Source: CAVSRC01 sp963785065 (lineage in GTDB: Bacteria > Pseudomonadota > Alphaproteobacteria > Rhizobiales > Kaistiaceae). Taken from it: a DNA stretch of 64,000 nt. Shown here in pieces: positions 42,277 to 51,814 of this stretch. The stretch covers positions 930,001 through 994,000 of the forward strand of contig CAWATX010000004.1 of the NCBI GenBank assembly GCA_963785065.1. Direction: 5' to 3'. A program made the position numbers and the translations under genes. Each line of letters opens with the position of its first letter. The stretch's first letter is position 1. Below the pieces are notes generated by a model. It had not been told where the DNA came from and did no database searches. It was given only the letters and a program-made list of their open reading frames with translations.

Positions 42277-44073
42277 ATGAGCGAAGAGCACGACGATCCC
42301 TATATCCACCTCCACGACGAAGGCTATCTGGCCGCCTATGCCGCGCCACGCGCCTACCATCTGAGCATGGTCTTCATGGGCGACCGCCGGCGCCATGCGC
42401 TGAACGGCAGCTGGCACTTCACCCTCGACCTCTACGATGTCGGGCTGCGCCAGCGCTGGTTTGCCGACGAGCCCAGCCCGCCGGAGAGTTGGGGTGCGCC
42501 GCGCGACTATGACGCCGGCTCGGGCGAGACGATCGATGTGCCCGCGTGCTGGACGGCGACGCGGCCCGAATGGCGCTATTTCGAGGGCGGCGCCTGGTAC
42601 ACGCGCATGATCGACACGGCCGATCTCGATACCGGCGGACGCACGATGCTGCGCGTCGGCGCGGCGGCGCAGACGGCGCGCGTGTTCCTCAACGGCCGTT
42701 TCCTTGCCACCCATGTCGGTGGCTCGACGCCCTTCTTCATCGAGTTGACCGACGCGCTGAAGAGCGGGACCAACCGGCTGCAGATCCAGGTGGACAACGG
42801 GCGCAGCGTGAAGGGCGTCCCCATGCGCCATATCGACTGGTTCAACCATGGCGGCATCCATCGCGATGTGGACCTTCTTGCCCTGCCGCGCGTCTTTATC
42901 GCCGATGCGGGGATCGCCCTTGCCCCGGGCAGCGACGGCACCGCGCTTGCCATCGACCTGACGCTCTCCGATGCGGTCGACGGCACGGCAAGCGTCGACG
43001 TGCCGGAACTCGGCCTGTCGGCCTCGGTGCCGGTACATGGCGGCCGGGGCACGGCGACGGTTTCGGCGAGGCCGCATCTCTGGTCACCGGAGGACCCACA
43101 GCTTTATGCAGTCACCTTCGCTTTCGGCGAGGACCGGGTGAGCGACCGCGTCGGCTTTCGCGACATCCGCGTTGAGGGCACGCGCATCCTGCTCAACGGG
43201 CGGGATATCTGGCTGCGCGGCGTCTGCGTGCACGAGGACGACGTGGCGCTCGGCCGGGTCACCAGCGAGGACGACATTCGCCGCCGTTTCCGCCACGCGC
43301 GCGAACTCGGCTGCAACTTCCTGCGTCTTGCCCACTACCCGCACCATGAGCGCGTGGCGGAGATCGCCGACGAGCTCGGTCTCATGCTGTGGGAGGAGAT
43401 CCCGGTCTACTGGGCGATCGACTTTGACGATCCCGCCGTCTTTGCCGATGCCGAGAACCAGCTTCTCGAACTCATCCGGCGCGATCGCAACCGCGCCTCG
43501 GTCATCGCCTGGAGTGTGGGCAACGAGAACGCCGACACCGACGCGCGCCTCGCCTTCATGGGCGGGCTGGCCGAGGCTGCCCGGCGGGCCGACCCGACGC
43601 GGCTCGTCACCGCCGCCTGTCTCGTCAACCCGCGCAAGCTGAAGATCGAGGACCGGCTCGCCGACCGACTCGATGTGGTCGGGATCAACGAATATTTCGG
43701 CTGGTACGTGCCCGACTTCGAGGGCCTGCGCACCCTGCTCACCAATTCGCGCCCCGAGAAGCCGGTGATCATCAGCGAGACCGGCGCCGGTGCCGTCGCC
43801 GGGATGCACGGTTCGGTCGATGCCATGTTCAGCGAAGAGCGCCAGGCCGAATTCTACCGGCGGCAATTCGCTATCCTCAGCGATTTCGCCGGCGTGCGCG
43901 GCACTTGCCCATGGGTACTCTACGATTTCCGCTCGCCGCGCCGGCAGACCTCATATCAGCGGGGCTTCAACCGCAAGGGCCTGATCGCCGAGGACAAAGA
44001 GACCAAGAAGGCGGCCTTCGCGGTCGTGGCGGACGCCTATCGGCGGCTCGCCGAAGGACAGGACGGCGGCTGA
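42277..44073 (+). CDS. GH2 family glycosidase
   Basis: 598-residue cytoplasmic glycosidase. Sugar-binding jelly-roll (residues about 25-200: GSWHFTLDLYDVG, WYTRMIDTADL, NHGGIHRDVDLLALP), immunoglobulin-like domain (about 200-290), then a TIM barrel with acid/base Glu at about 417 in WSVGNENADTD and nucleophile Glu at about 501 in VIISETGAGAV. Length and RLAHYPHHE, GFNRKGLIAEDKETKKAAF are typical of beta-glucuronidase/beta-galactosidase relatives. ATG at 42277. No signal peptide. Substrate may be a beta-linked galactosyl, glucuronyl or arabinopyranosyl group. Confidence 0.9.
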   Translation: MSEEHDDPYIHLHDEGYLAAYAAPRAYHLSMVFMGDRRRHALNGSWHFTLDLYDVGLRQRWFADEPSPPESWGAPRDYDAGSGETIDVPACWTATRPEWRYFEGGAWYTRMIDTADLDTGGRTMLRVGAAAQTARVFLNGRFLATHVGGSTPFFIELTDALKSGTNRLQIQVDNGRSVKGVPMRHIDWFNHGGIHRDVDLLALPRVFIADAGIALAPGSDGTALAIDLTLSDAVDGTASVDVPELGLSASVPVHGGRGTATVSARPHLWSPEDPQLYAVTFAFGEDRVSDRVGFRDIRVEGTRILLNGRDIWLRGVCVHEDDVALGRVTSEDDIRRRFRHARELGCNFLRLAHYPHHERVAEIADELGLMLWEEIPVYWAIDFDDPAVFADAENQLLELIRRDRNRASVIAWSVGNENADTDARLAFMGGLAEAARRADPTRLVTAACLVNPRKLKIEDRLADRLDVVGINEYFGWYVPDFEGLRTLLTNSRPEKPVIISETGAGAVAGMHGSVDAMFSEERQAEFYRRQFAILSDFAGVRGTCPWVLYDFRSPRRQTSYQRGFNRKGLIAEDKETKKAAFAVVADAYRRLAEGQDGG

Positions 44074-44266
44074 AGCGCCTGCCGCGGCAGTTGATTGTTG
44101 CGGCAGCAAGTGGCTAGCTGTCGCCTCTCACCGTCCGGCACATTCGCCGGAAACGAACTCCTGACACGCGGCAAATCATGAGGCGGCCGGCTGCGGCTTG
44201 TGCATGTCCGCCGGCTTCGCCCGCGTGTCGGGCCTCAAGGGCATCGCAGGGGAGGAAAAATCGCAG

Positions 44267-45679
44267 ATGACTGATTCATCGACGGGGACCGTGGGCTCTA
44301 TCTCGCCCGGCACCGCAGCGGCCGATTTCATCGCGGCGCTCGAGGTCGAAGACCTCGACGTCCATTCGGTGCTGGTTCTGCGGCATGGTGCGACCGTTGC
44401 CGAGGCGTATCGGGCACCGTTCGACGCGGACACGCCGCACCGCATGTACTCGGTGACCAAGAGCTTCGTGTCGAGCGCGGTCGGGCTCGCCATCGCCGAC
44501 GGCCTCTTGACTGTGGAAACCCGCGTCATCGACATCTTCCCGGAGCTGACGCCGCATCCGGTTGACGACCATCTCGCCGCCTTGCGCGTCAAACATCTGC
44601 TGACGATGTCGGCGGAACACGCTGCCTTTGCGCCCCCACGGACGTCACCATCGGTCGCAGCCTATCTGGCTGACAGGCTCGCGGTGCCGCCCGGGAGCCG
44701 GTTCGAATATTCGAGCCCCTCCTCCTATGTGCTGGCCGCGATCGTGCAGAAACTCACCGGCGAGACGCTCAAAGACTATCTTCGCCCGCGCCTTTTCGAG
44801 CCCCTGGACATCGCCGTGCGTCATTGGTTGCGGAGCGAAGAAGGCGTCGACAACGGCGGCTGGGGCCTGCATGTGACGACGCGTGAACTGGCACGGTTTG
44901 GCCAGCTCTATCTGCAGAAAGGCATTTGGCAGGGGCGCCGCATCCTGCCCGAAGCCTGGATCGACGAAGCCACCAGTAACCACATCGTGTCATGGGCCAA
45001 TTCCAAGGCGACCGACTGGATGATCGGCTATGGCTACCAGTTCTGGAGGAGCCGCCACGACAGCTACCGTGCCGACGGGCTGCTCGGGCAGTTCTGCCTG
45101 GTGTTTCCGCGGCTCGATGCCCTGGTCACCATCACTGCGGGCACGCTGAGGACCCAACGCATCCTCGACCTCGCCTGGGAGACGCTTCTGCCGGCGCTGG
45201 AAAGCACCGTGGAGTCCGCGTCGGGCGATGCCGTTCCGGCGTTCCCGGCCCAGCCAGCGGGCGCGGCGGTCTCGCCGCGCGCCGAGGAGCTCAGTGGCGT
45301 GACATTTGTCTTTGCCGAGGCGTTTGTGTTGCCGACGCGCCTTTATGGCGGCCAAGCGCCAGTCATCTCCGCCAGCGTGGAACTGGCGGACGATGCGGTC
45401 GTCCTTGCTCTCACCGATCGGTACGCCACGTACCGGCTGCCGGTCGGGGTCAACGCGTGGGCCGGTGCGACGAGCCCGATATCGACCGGCTATGCCGAGC
45501 CGTACAAGGGTTTCGCGTCGTGGGCGGCGCCGGATCGGCTGACGATCGAACTGGTCTTCACGGAGGCCGGCTTCCGGATGACCTTCGGCTTCGAGCTCGA
45601 TCCTCTCCGCCTCACGCTGAAGACTCCTGCCAATCCGGGCTTCGAGGGCCGCACGATCATCGGCAGATCGTTCCCATAG
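44267..45679 (+). CDS. Serine hydrolase, beta-lactamase class C / DD-peptidase fold
   Basis: 470 residues. Catalytic SxxK is at about S62-K65 (YSVTKSFVSSAVG) and the Tyr in FEYSSPSSYVLAAI near 148 gives the YxN/S motif; the third motif is not obvious but LLGQFCLVFP occupies its place. A C-terminal domain (about 350-470) with repeated beta strands is present. No signal peptide. GGAGG precedes the ATG at 44267. Probably an esterase or peptidase rather than a true beta-lactamase; no linked partner gene. Confidence 0.82.
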   Translation: MTDSSTGTVGSISPGTAAADFIAALEVEDLDVHSVLVLRHGATVAEAYRAPFDADTPHRMYSVTKSFVSSAVGLAIADGLLTVETRVIDIFPELTPHPVDDHLAALRVKHLLTMSAEHAAFAPPRTSPSVAAYLADRLAVPPGSRFEYSSPSSYVLAAIVQKLTGETLKDYLRPRLFEPLDIAVRHWLRSEEGVDNGGWGLHVTTRELARFGQLYLQKGIWQGRRILPEAWIDEATSNHIVSWANSKATDWMIGYGYQFWRSRHDSYRADGLLGQFCLVFPRLDALVTITAGTLRTQRILDLAWETLLPALESTVESASGDAVPAFPAQPAGAAVSPRAEELSGVTFVFAEAFVLPTRLYGGQAPVISASVELADDAVVLALTDRYATYRLPVGVNAWAGATSPISTGYAEPYKGFASWAAPDRLTIELVFTEAGFRMTFGFELDPLRLTLKTPANPGFEGRTIIGRSFP

Positions 45680-45809
45680 GCCGCCGCTCCCGCGACATTG
45701 CGGACCGGCAGCGCCGCTGCGACCGGCGCTTGAAAGCGGGATCGCCGGCCCCCAATTCAGGGGAGCGGCGATATAGGATCGTCGGCTTCGATCTGTTACA
45801 AATGCGGCC

Positions 45810-47660
45810 ATGGCGGAGATCGACACAGGGACGCCGGGGCGTGTGGGCGCGCCGACGCCGAGCGAGCCTGCGGACGACTCGGCCGCGCAGGACGAGGCCG
45901 TCCCCCGAGGCGATGAGGCCGTTCCCGGCAAGAGTGGGGCGTTCCACAACGACAATCAGACCGGCAACGGCGTTATCCCGGCACAGTCGGCGGAGATAGC
46001 GCCCCCTTCCCCGCCCGCTCCGGCCCAGTCCGATGCGCCGCCGGCTGATGCACCGCAACCCGACGCACAGCCGACCGAGGCCGCAGGCGCAGAAGAGCCT
46101 GCGGCAAGTCGGGCGGAGCCGACGGCCAGCGAGGTGGAGCTCAAGTTGCTGGTCGCCGCCGACCGTCTGGCGGACTTCAATGAGGCCCCGGCGATCGCCG
46201 ACCATGCGCGCAACAAGGGCCTGCGCAAGCGCCTGAAGGCGGTCTATTACGACACACCCGAGCGGCTGTTGCAGAAGAACGGCCTGAGCCTCCGGGTGCG
46301 CCAGAGCGGCCAGCGCTTCGTGCAGACGGTGAAGGCGGAGGGTGGCGACGATCCGCTGAGACGCGGCGAGTGGGAGGCAAGCGTAGCCTCGATCGCCCCC
46401 GACGTCGGCCTGGCGATGCCCTTCGTCCCGACCAAGCTGCGCGCCGAGCTGGCAAGCCAGCCGTTGCAGCCGGTCTTCACCTCCGACATACGCCGGCACC
46501 AGCGCATCCTCGATCTGCCGGACGGCACGATCGAGGTGGCCTTCGACCGTGGCGTTCTGAAAGCCGGCGACCGGTCGATGCCGGTGAGCGAGATCGAACT
46601 GGAGCTCAAGGACGGCAGTCCCGCGGCGATCTACGACCTGGCGCTGGCGCTTGCCGATCGCGGACCGGTGCGCCCCTCGATCCGCAGCAAGGCGGCGCGC
46701 GGCTTCGACCTCGCCAGCGATACCCCGCCGCCGGCCAAGAAGACGCGCAAGCTCGATGTCGACCCGTCGCTGCCGCTCGACGATTCCTTCGCGGTGATCC
46801 TGGCGTCATGCCTGCGCGATCTGCTGGTCTCGGTGCCGGCAGCCGAAGACGGCCGTGACCCGGAGGGCGTCCATCAGGTGCGCGTGGCGCTGCGTCGGTT
46901 GCGCTCGGCGCTCGATTCGATGGCGACGCTGGTCACCTCGCAGACACTGGGAGCGCTGCGCGACGATGCCAAATGGCTGGCGGCAACGCTTTCGGCCGCG
47001 CGCACTTGGGACATCTTCAAGGGCGAGACGCTGCCGGCCGTCGCCGGAAGCTGTCCCGCGGTCGCCGGCTTCGACATTCTCGGCAGCGGTGCGGAGGAGC
47101 GGCGGCTTGCTGCCTATGGCGCTGCGCGGCAGGCACTCGGTGATGCGCGCAGCGCACGCTTCATGATCCGGCTCGGGCGGTGGACCGAAGTGCGCGGCTG
47201 GCGCGACGATGTCGGAGCCGAGCACCTGGGCCTGCTGGCGGAGCCGGCCTTCAGCTTCGCGCGGCGCATCCTGTCGGTGCATCACGGCAAGGTGGTGAAG
47301 CGCGGTCGCCATTTCAAATCGATGACGGCGGCCGAGCGCCACCGGCTGCGCCTTGCCGTCAAGAAGCTGCGCTATGTGGCCGATTTCCTGCTGCCACTGT
47401 GCACCGACAAGAAGACCGCCAGGCAGTTCACCAGCCGGCTTGCCGGACTGCAGGACGAGCTTGGCGCCTTCAACGACATGGCGACGACCGGATTGCTGCT
47501 CGCCGACCTCGCCGGCCCATCGGCCGACAGCGGCGCCGCGGCCGCGGCCATCGCCGGCTGGCAGGCCCATGCCATGGTCGGGGCCGAGGCCCGCCTGCGG
47601 GACGCCTGGCACGATTTCGCCAGGACCCGGCCGCCGTGGTCGGCCCCGGGGCTGGCATAG
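45810..47660 (+). CDS. CYTH and CHAD domain protein
   Basis: 616 residues. Residues 1 to about 108 are Pro/Ala/Glu-rich and probably disordered. A CYTH triphosphate-tunnel domain follows (SEVELKLLVAADRL with the ExExK-like motif; VYYDTPERLLQKNGLSLRVR; FVQTVKAEGG), then from about 315 a CHAD domain (EGVHQVRVALRRLRSALDSM; LRLAVKKLRYVADFLLPLC), whose conserved His and basic residues bind polyphosphate. Such fusions are thought to act with polyphosphate granules or hydrolyse triphosphates. The long N-terminal tail is unusual. Confidence 0.9.
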   Translation: MAEIDTGTPGRVGAPTPSEPADDSAAQDEAVPRGDEAVPGKSGAFHNDNQTGNGVIPAQSAEIAPPSPPAPAQSDAPPADAPQPDAQPTEAAGAEEPAASRAEPTASEVELKLLVAADRLADFNEAPAIADHARNKGLRKRLKAVYYDTPERLLQKNGLSLRVRQSGQRFVQTVKAEGGDDPLRRGEWEASVASIAPDVGLAMPFVPTKLRAELASQPLQPVFTSDIRRHQRILDLPDGTIEVAFDRGVLKAGDRSMPVSEIELELKDGSPAAIYDLALALADRGPVRPSIRSKAARGFDLASDTPPPAKKTRKLDVDPSLPLDDSFAVILASCLRDLLVSVPAAEDGRDPEGVHQVRVALRRLRSALDSMATLVTSQTLGALRDDAKWLAATLSAARTWDIFKGETLPAVAGSCPAVAGFDILGSGAEERRLAAYGAARQALGDARSARFMIRLGRWTEVRGWRDDVGAEHLGLLAEPAFSFARRILSVHHGKVVKRGRHFKSMTAAERHRLRLAVKKLRYVADFLLPLCTDKKTARQFTSRLAGLQDELGAFNDMATTGLLLADLAGPSADSGAAAAAIAGWQAHAMVGAEARLRDAWHDFARTRPPWSAPGLA

Positions 47661-47683
47661 GCGCGGGCGAATTCATACATCGT

Positions 47684-47697
47684 TTGATCTGCGTCAT
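47684..47697. promoter_or_regulatory. FNR/FixK-type box upstream of feoA
   Basis: TTGATCTGCGTCAT fits the FnrL/FixK pattern TTGA-N6-TCAA with one mismatch in the last base, and the inner bases match commonly seen rhizobial sites. It is 127 bases upstream of feoA. Low-oxygen induction of ferrous iron uptake is physiologically expected. Confidence 0.6.
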
Positions 47698-47824
47698 ATG
47701 AATTGGAACGATTCTTCCGTACCCGAGAATGAATTGCGTTCGCATCTGAACGTGGACTAGATGGGGTCCCTTGAAGGCCCTGGATGGCGCACGGACAGGA
47801 TGCCCAATCGGACAATGACGAGCC

Positions 47825-48112
47825 ATGAGTTTCGCCCCTGACGTACTGGAGCCGCTGCTGCCGCATTTCCCGCTGGGCCAGGCCCGGCGCGGATTCCGTG
47901 GCCATATCTGCACCGTCAGCGTGAGCGACGAGACTTCCGGCCTGCCGACGGCGGAACTCGAGCGCCGGCTGCTCGAGCTCGGCTTCACCGAGGGGGCGGC
48001 CGTAGAGATCCTGCATGAGGGGATCATCGGCCACGATCCGATCGCGGTGCGCGTCAACAATGCCACTGTGGCGCTGCGCCGCCGCGAGGCGATGGCGATC
48101 TTCGTAAGCTGA
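47825..48112 (+). CDS. feoA: Ferrous iron transport protein A
   Basis: 95-residue cytoplasmic SH3-like protein. Features: FPLGQARRGFRGHI, ERRLLELGFTEGAAVEILHE, GHDPIAVRVNNATVALRR, all typical of FeoA. It has about 15 extra residues at the N-terminus. Seven bases separate it from feoB. Expected to modulate FeoB. An FNR-type box lies upstream. Confidence 0.92.
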   Translation: MSFAPDVLEPLLPHFPLGQARRGFRGHICTVSVSDETSGLPTAELERRLLELGFTEGAAVEILHEGIIGHDPIAVRVNNATVALRRREAMAIFVS

Positions 48113-48119
48113 TCCGGTC

Positions 48120-50000
48120 ATGACCGATGCTGTCGCCGGGAGCCGCCACCTTGCCCTGGTCGGCACGCCGAACAGCGGCAAGACGGCGCTGTTCAACGCA
48201 CTCACCGGCAGCAAGCAGAAGGTCGCCAACTATCCGGGCGTGACGGTCGAGCGCAAGACCGGCGCACTCACCACGCCCTCCGGACACCGCTGCACCCTGG
48301 TCGATCTGCCCGGCACCTATTCGCTGCGCGCGCGAAGCCCCGACGAGGTGGTGACGCGCGACGTCGTGCTCGGCCGCTATGCCGGCGAGACCAGGCCCGA
48401 CGTGCTGGTCTGCGTCGCCGACTCCACCAATCTCAGGCTGGCGCTCAGGCTGGTGCTCGAACTGAAGCAGGTCGGTCAGCCAGTTCTTGTCGTGCTCAAC
48501 ATGATCGACATCGCGCGCCGGCGAGGCGTGGCGATCGATCTCGACCGGCTGTCGGTCGAGCTGGGCGCGCCGGTGACCACCTCGGCGGCGGTCCGGCGCG
48601 GCGGCATCGACGATCTGATGCGCCGCCTCGACGAGATGGTCACGACGGAAGGCCGGCCGGACGCGGCCAGTGACTGGACGCCATCGACGCTTGGCGAACT
48701 GCGTGCCGCCCAGCGCGAAGCCGACCGCATCCTCGCCCTGGTCGTCCACACGCCGGCGAAGCCGGACACGCTGACCACGCGGCTCGATGCCGTCCTGCTG
48801 CATCCCGTGGCCGGCCTGGCGGTATTGCTCGCCGTTCTGTTCGTGATGTTCCAGGCGGTGTTCACCGGTGCGCAGCCGCTGATGGACCTGATCTCGGCCG
48901 GCTTCGACCAACTCGGCATCGCTGTCCATCAGCTTCTGCCGGCAGGCCTTGTGCAGAGCTTCATCCAGGACGGCATCATCTCCGGCGTCGGCAGCGTCCT
49001 GGTCTTCCTGCCGCAGATCCTGATCCTCTTCCTGTTCATCCTGTTGCTCGAAGACCTCGGCTACATGGCGCGTGCTGCCTTCCTGATGGACCGCATCATG
49101 GGTGGCGCCGGCTTGCACGGGCGCGCCTTCATCCCGCTGCTGTCGAGCTTCGCCTGCGCCATTCCCGGCATCATGGCGACGCGGGTCATCGACAATCCGC
49201 GCGACCGGCTGACCACCATTCTGGTGGCGCCGCTGATGACCTGCTCGGCGCGCATCCCCGTCTATACGCTGATCATCTCCGCCTTCATTCCCAACAAGCA
49301 GGTATGGGGTTTCGCCAGCCTGCAGGGGCTGGTGATGTTCGGTCTCTATTCCGCCGGCATCGTCAGCGCGCTCGGCGTCTCGGCGCTCGCAAAATTCTTC
49401 TTCTGGCGCGAGGAACCGACGCCGCCCTTCATGCTGGAGCTGCCGGACTACAAGCTGCCGCGGCTGCCGAGCGTGCTGCGCGGCCTCACCACGCGCGCCA
49501 AGATGTTCCTGCAACGCGCCGGCACCACGATCTTTTCGATGATGGTGGTGATCTGGTTCCTGGCCACCTTCCCGCGTCCACCCGCCGGTGCCGTCGGGCC
49601 GTCGATCGACTACAGCCTCGCCGCCATGATCGGCCATGCCATCGCGCCGCTGCTGGCGCCAGTCGGCTTCAACTGGCAGATCGCCGTCGCGCTGGTGCCC
49701 GGCATGGCGGCGCGCGAGGTCGCCGTGGCGGCGCTTGGTACGGTCTACGCCATCCAGGGCAGCGGCGAGGTTGCCGAGCAGATCGGCCATGTGCTCGCCC
49801 AGAACTGGAGCCTGGCGACCGCCCTCTCCCTGCTCGTCTGGTACATCTTCGCGCCGCAATGCGCTTCGACGCTCGCCGTCATCAAGCGCGAGACCGGCGG
49901 CTGGAAGTGGATGTGGGTCACCTTCGGCTACATGCTGGTGCTGGCCTATCTGGCGTCGCTGATCACCTATCAGGTCGCCGTCGCGCTCGGCGCGGGATAG
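48120..50000 (+). CDS. feoB: Ferrous iron transporter B
   Basis: 626-residue inner-membrane Fe(II) transporter with an N-terminal GTPase. G1 GTPNSGKTALFNAL (residues 14-27), G3-like VDLPGTYSLRARSPDE, G4 NMID. Two Gate motifs and the helices are visible (GSVLVFLPQILILFLFILLL, PLLSSFACAIPGIMATR, FNWQIAVALVPGMAAREVAV), ending in the NPxFxx-like FAPQCASTLAVIKRETG. It is shorter than E. coli FeoB (773) but has no missing core; the C-terminal accessory part is reduced. Co-transcribed with feoA. Confidence 0.94.
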   Translation: MTDAVAGSRHLALVGTPNSGKTALFNALTGSKQKVANYPGVTVERKTGALTTPSGHRCTLVDLPGTYSLRARSPDEVVTRDVVLGRYAGETRPDVLVCVADSTNLRLALRLVLELKQVGQPVLVVLNMIDIARRRGVAIDLDRLSVELGAPVTTSAAVRRGGIDDLMRRLDEMVTTEGRPDAASDWTPSTLGELRAAQREADRILALVVHTPAKPDTLTTRLDAVLLHPVAGLAVLLAVLFVMFQAVFTGAQPLMDLISAGFDQLGIAVHQLLPAGLVQSFIQDGIISGVGSVLVFLPQILILFLFILLLEDLGYMARAAFLMDRIMGGAGLHGRAFIPLLSSFACAIPGIMATRVIDNPRDRLTTILVAPLMTCSARIPVYTLIISAFIPNKQVWGFASLQGLVMFGLYSAGIVSALGVSALAKFFFWREEPTPPFMLELPDYKLPRLPSVLRGLTTRAKMFLQRAGTTIFSMMVVIWFLATFPRPPAGAVGPSIDYSLAAMIGHAIAPLLAPVGFNWQIAVALVPGMAAREVAVAALGTVYAIQGSGEVAEQIGHVLAQNWSLATALSLLVWYIFAPQCASTLAVIKRETGGWKWMWVTFGYMLVLAYLASLITYQVAVALGAG

Positions 50001-50185
50001 CCGACTGGACCGCTTCAGAGCGGCCTGCCAACTCACATCACCCCAACTGACTTGTGTGCTTCCCCGCGAGCATGCCTTCATAGCGGTGATCAGCAACGCA
50101 CTGGCCAAATTGGCCCGACCGCCAAGCTGACCTAGATTAGTCGGTCGCCCGTGCCGGCCTCCCGAATGAGTCCTGACGCATCCCC

Positions 50186-51136
50186 ATGACCGCTGCCGAT
50201 GTTCTGCTGGTTCTCGTCGCCCTGGCCTTCGCCTGGAGCATGGGGGCGCACTACACCGGCGCCTGCATGGGCATGCCGCACGCGACCGGAAGCATCCGGC
50301 TCTGGCCCGCTCTGCTGGTCATGGCGCCGCTTACCCTGGTTGGTGCCGCCTTCCTCAGCCACACGGTGCTTGAGAACGTCGGGCACAATATTCTCGTAGC
50401 GGATCGGCTTGGTACAGCCCCTGCCATCGCGATCATCGGCGCTGCTTTTGTCCTGACAACGCTGTTCACTCAGCGCCGGATACCGACCTCGACAATTCAA
50501 ATTCTCGTCTTCTGCATCGTCGGAGCCGGTGCAGCCCTCGGTCTGGCGATCCAGTGGCAGACGATCCTTCGGCTCGTCGTCCTGTGGGCGCTCGCACCTG
50601 TCGTCGCCTGCGCTCTCGGCTACCTCTTCACCAAAGCATTCGATGCGCTTCCCGGCTTTGCGCAGAGCGGCACCGCCGGCGTGATCGGTCGCGCCCTGGT
50701 CGTGGTGGGGGGCGCGGCCTCGCTGACGATGGGCGCAAACGACGTATCGAACGCGACCGCCGTCTTTCTCACGACGGGCTTCTCCGGCCCGCTTGTCGCG
50801 GGCCTGATCGGCGGCATCGGTCTTGCGGTCGGTGTGCTGACGTGGGGGCGGCCGCTCCTCGAACGGGTGGCATTCGACATAGTCAAGCTCGACATGCCGA
50901 TGGCGACGGCCGCGCAGCTTGTTCAGGCGATCGTCGTCTTGACGGCGGTGTTCTTGGGCTATTTCACCTCGATGAATCAGGCGCTTGTTGGAGCGATGGC
51001 TGGCGCCGGCCTGGCTCGTGGGCGCGAGACCATCGACAGGCGGGTGATTTTCGGCATCCTTCGTGGATGGGTTGTCGGCCCTGTCGCCGGCGCTGCTCTG
51101 GGTTTCATTTTCGCGTTGATTGCCAAGTTCTTCTAG
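50186..51136 (+). CDS. PiT-family anion (phosphate) permease
   Basis: 316 residues, about nine helices. The family signature GANDVSNATAVFL is in the middle; the N-terminal counterpart is the altered GAHYTGACMGMPHATGS. PiT proteins are usually 330-500 residues, so this is a compact member. It is plus-strand, flanked by feoB and the ubiTUV genes, with no ribosome binding site of note. Phosphate or another anion is the expected cargo; the altered first signature leaves the substrate open. Confidence 0.78.
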   Translation: MTAADVLLVLVALAFAWSMGAHYTGACMGMPHATGSIRLWPALLVMAPLTLVGAAFLSHTVLENVGHNILVADRLGTAPAIAIIGAAFVLTTLFTQRRIPTSTIQILVFCIVGAGAALGLAIQWQTILRLVVLWALAPVVACALGYLFTKAFDALPGFAQSGTAGVIGRALVVVGGAASLTMGANDVSNATAVFLTTGFSGPLVAGLIGGIGLAVGVLTWGRPLLERVAFDIVKLDMPMATAAQLVQAIVVLTAVFLGYFTSMNQALVGAMAGAGLARGRETIDRRVIFGILRGWVVGPVAGAALGFIFALIAKFF

Positions 51137-51217
51137 CCGACGGGTGCCGGCGTGGGGGCAACTCTCGCTGGGGTTGGATGCCGTCGTCGTCTGCCACCGA
51201 CACCGATGGCGATTGTT

Positions 51218-51231
51218 TTGACTTCAATCAA
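51218..51231. promoter_or_regulatory. FNR/FixK-type box upstream of ubiT
   Basis: TTGACTTCAATCAA, an exact TTGA-N6-TCAA match, centred 41.5 bases before the A of the ubiT ATG. A TAGCCT at 51254-51259 sits where a -10 would be. The geometry is that of a class II FNR-activated promoter. Confidence 0.7.
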
Positions 51232-51265
51232 ATCCAACCCGTGGCGGCGGCCCTAGCCTCCATCC

Positions 51266-51814
51266 ATGCCGACCCCGCTCAATGCCGAGTCTGCCGCCAC
51301 GCCTTTGCGCCCTCTGCTCGAGGACGTGCGGATGCTGTTGCTGGGCGCCGTGCCACTGCCGCTCATCCAGCCGGTGCTCGACCGCATCGCCACTAATGTG
51401 GCGCGCGCGCGGCCGGAGCTCTTCGCGCGCCTCGGCTCTCAATCAGGCAAGCGCTTCCTGATCGATCCGATCGACCTGCCCTTCGTCTTGGTGCTCGTTC
51501 CCGATCCGCTGCACCCCAGTCTCAGGGCGCACCGGCGCGCCGAGAAGCCGGCGCACGACGCGGCGATCGCCGGGACCTTCTTCAGCCTGCTCGACATGGT
51601 CGACGGCGAGCTTGACGGCGACGCCCTGTTCTTCACCCGCGACCTGCACGTCGAAGGCGACACGGAAGCGGTGGTGACGCTCAGGAACGCGCTCGACGAT
51701 ATGGAGGGAAGCGCAATGGACAGCGTGCTCGGCGCGCTTGGGCCGCTGTCGCGGCCAGCCAGTTTCGTGCTGTCGAAACTGCGCCCAAAGCGTCAGGGAA
51801 GCGACCGTGGCTGA
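51266..51814 (+). CDS. ubiT: SCP2-domain accessory factor for oxygen-independent ubiquinone synthesis
   Basis: 182 residues with an SCP2 sterol/lipid-binding domain: LPLIQPVLDRIATNVARARP, then DPIDLPFVLVLVPDP and LFFTRDLHVEGDTEAVVTLRNAL, which matches UbiT (YhbT). In known systems UbiT binds quinone intermediates for UbiU-UbiV. Its end overlaps ubiU by 8 bases. No ribosome binding site precedes the ATG; with the FNR-box geometry this suggests a leaderless message. Assignment rests on family features plus the tight operon. Confidence 0.87.
   Translation: MPTPLNAESAATPLRPLLEDVRMLLLGAVPLPLIQPVLDRIATNVARARPELFARLGSQSGKRFLIDPIDLPFVLVLVPDPLHPSLRAHRRAEKPAHDAAIAGTFFSLLDMVDGELDGDALFFTRDLHVEGDTEAVVTLRNALDDMEGSAMDSVLGALGPLSRPASFVLSKLRPKRQGSDRG

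Noticed and set aside
45956..46236. Short frames in the Pro/Ala-rich start of the CYTH-CHAD gene
   Set aside because: Shadow frames of a low-complexity coding segment; the plus-strand frame continues without break into CYTH motifs.
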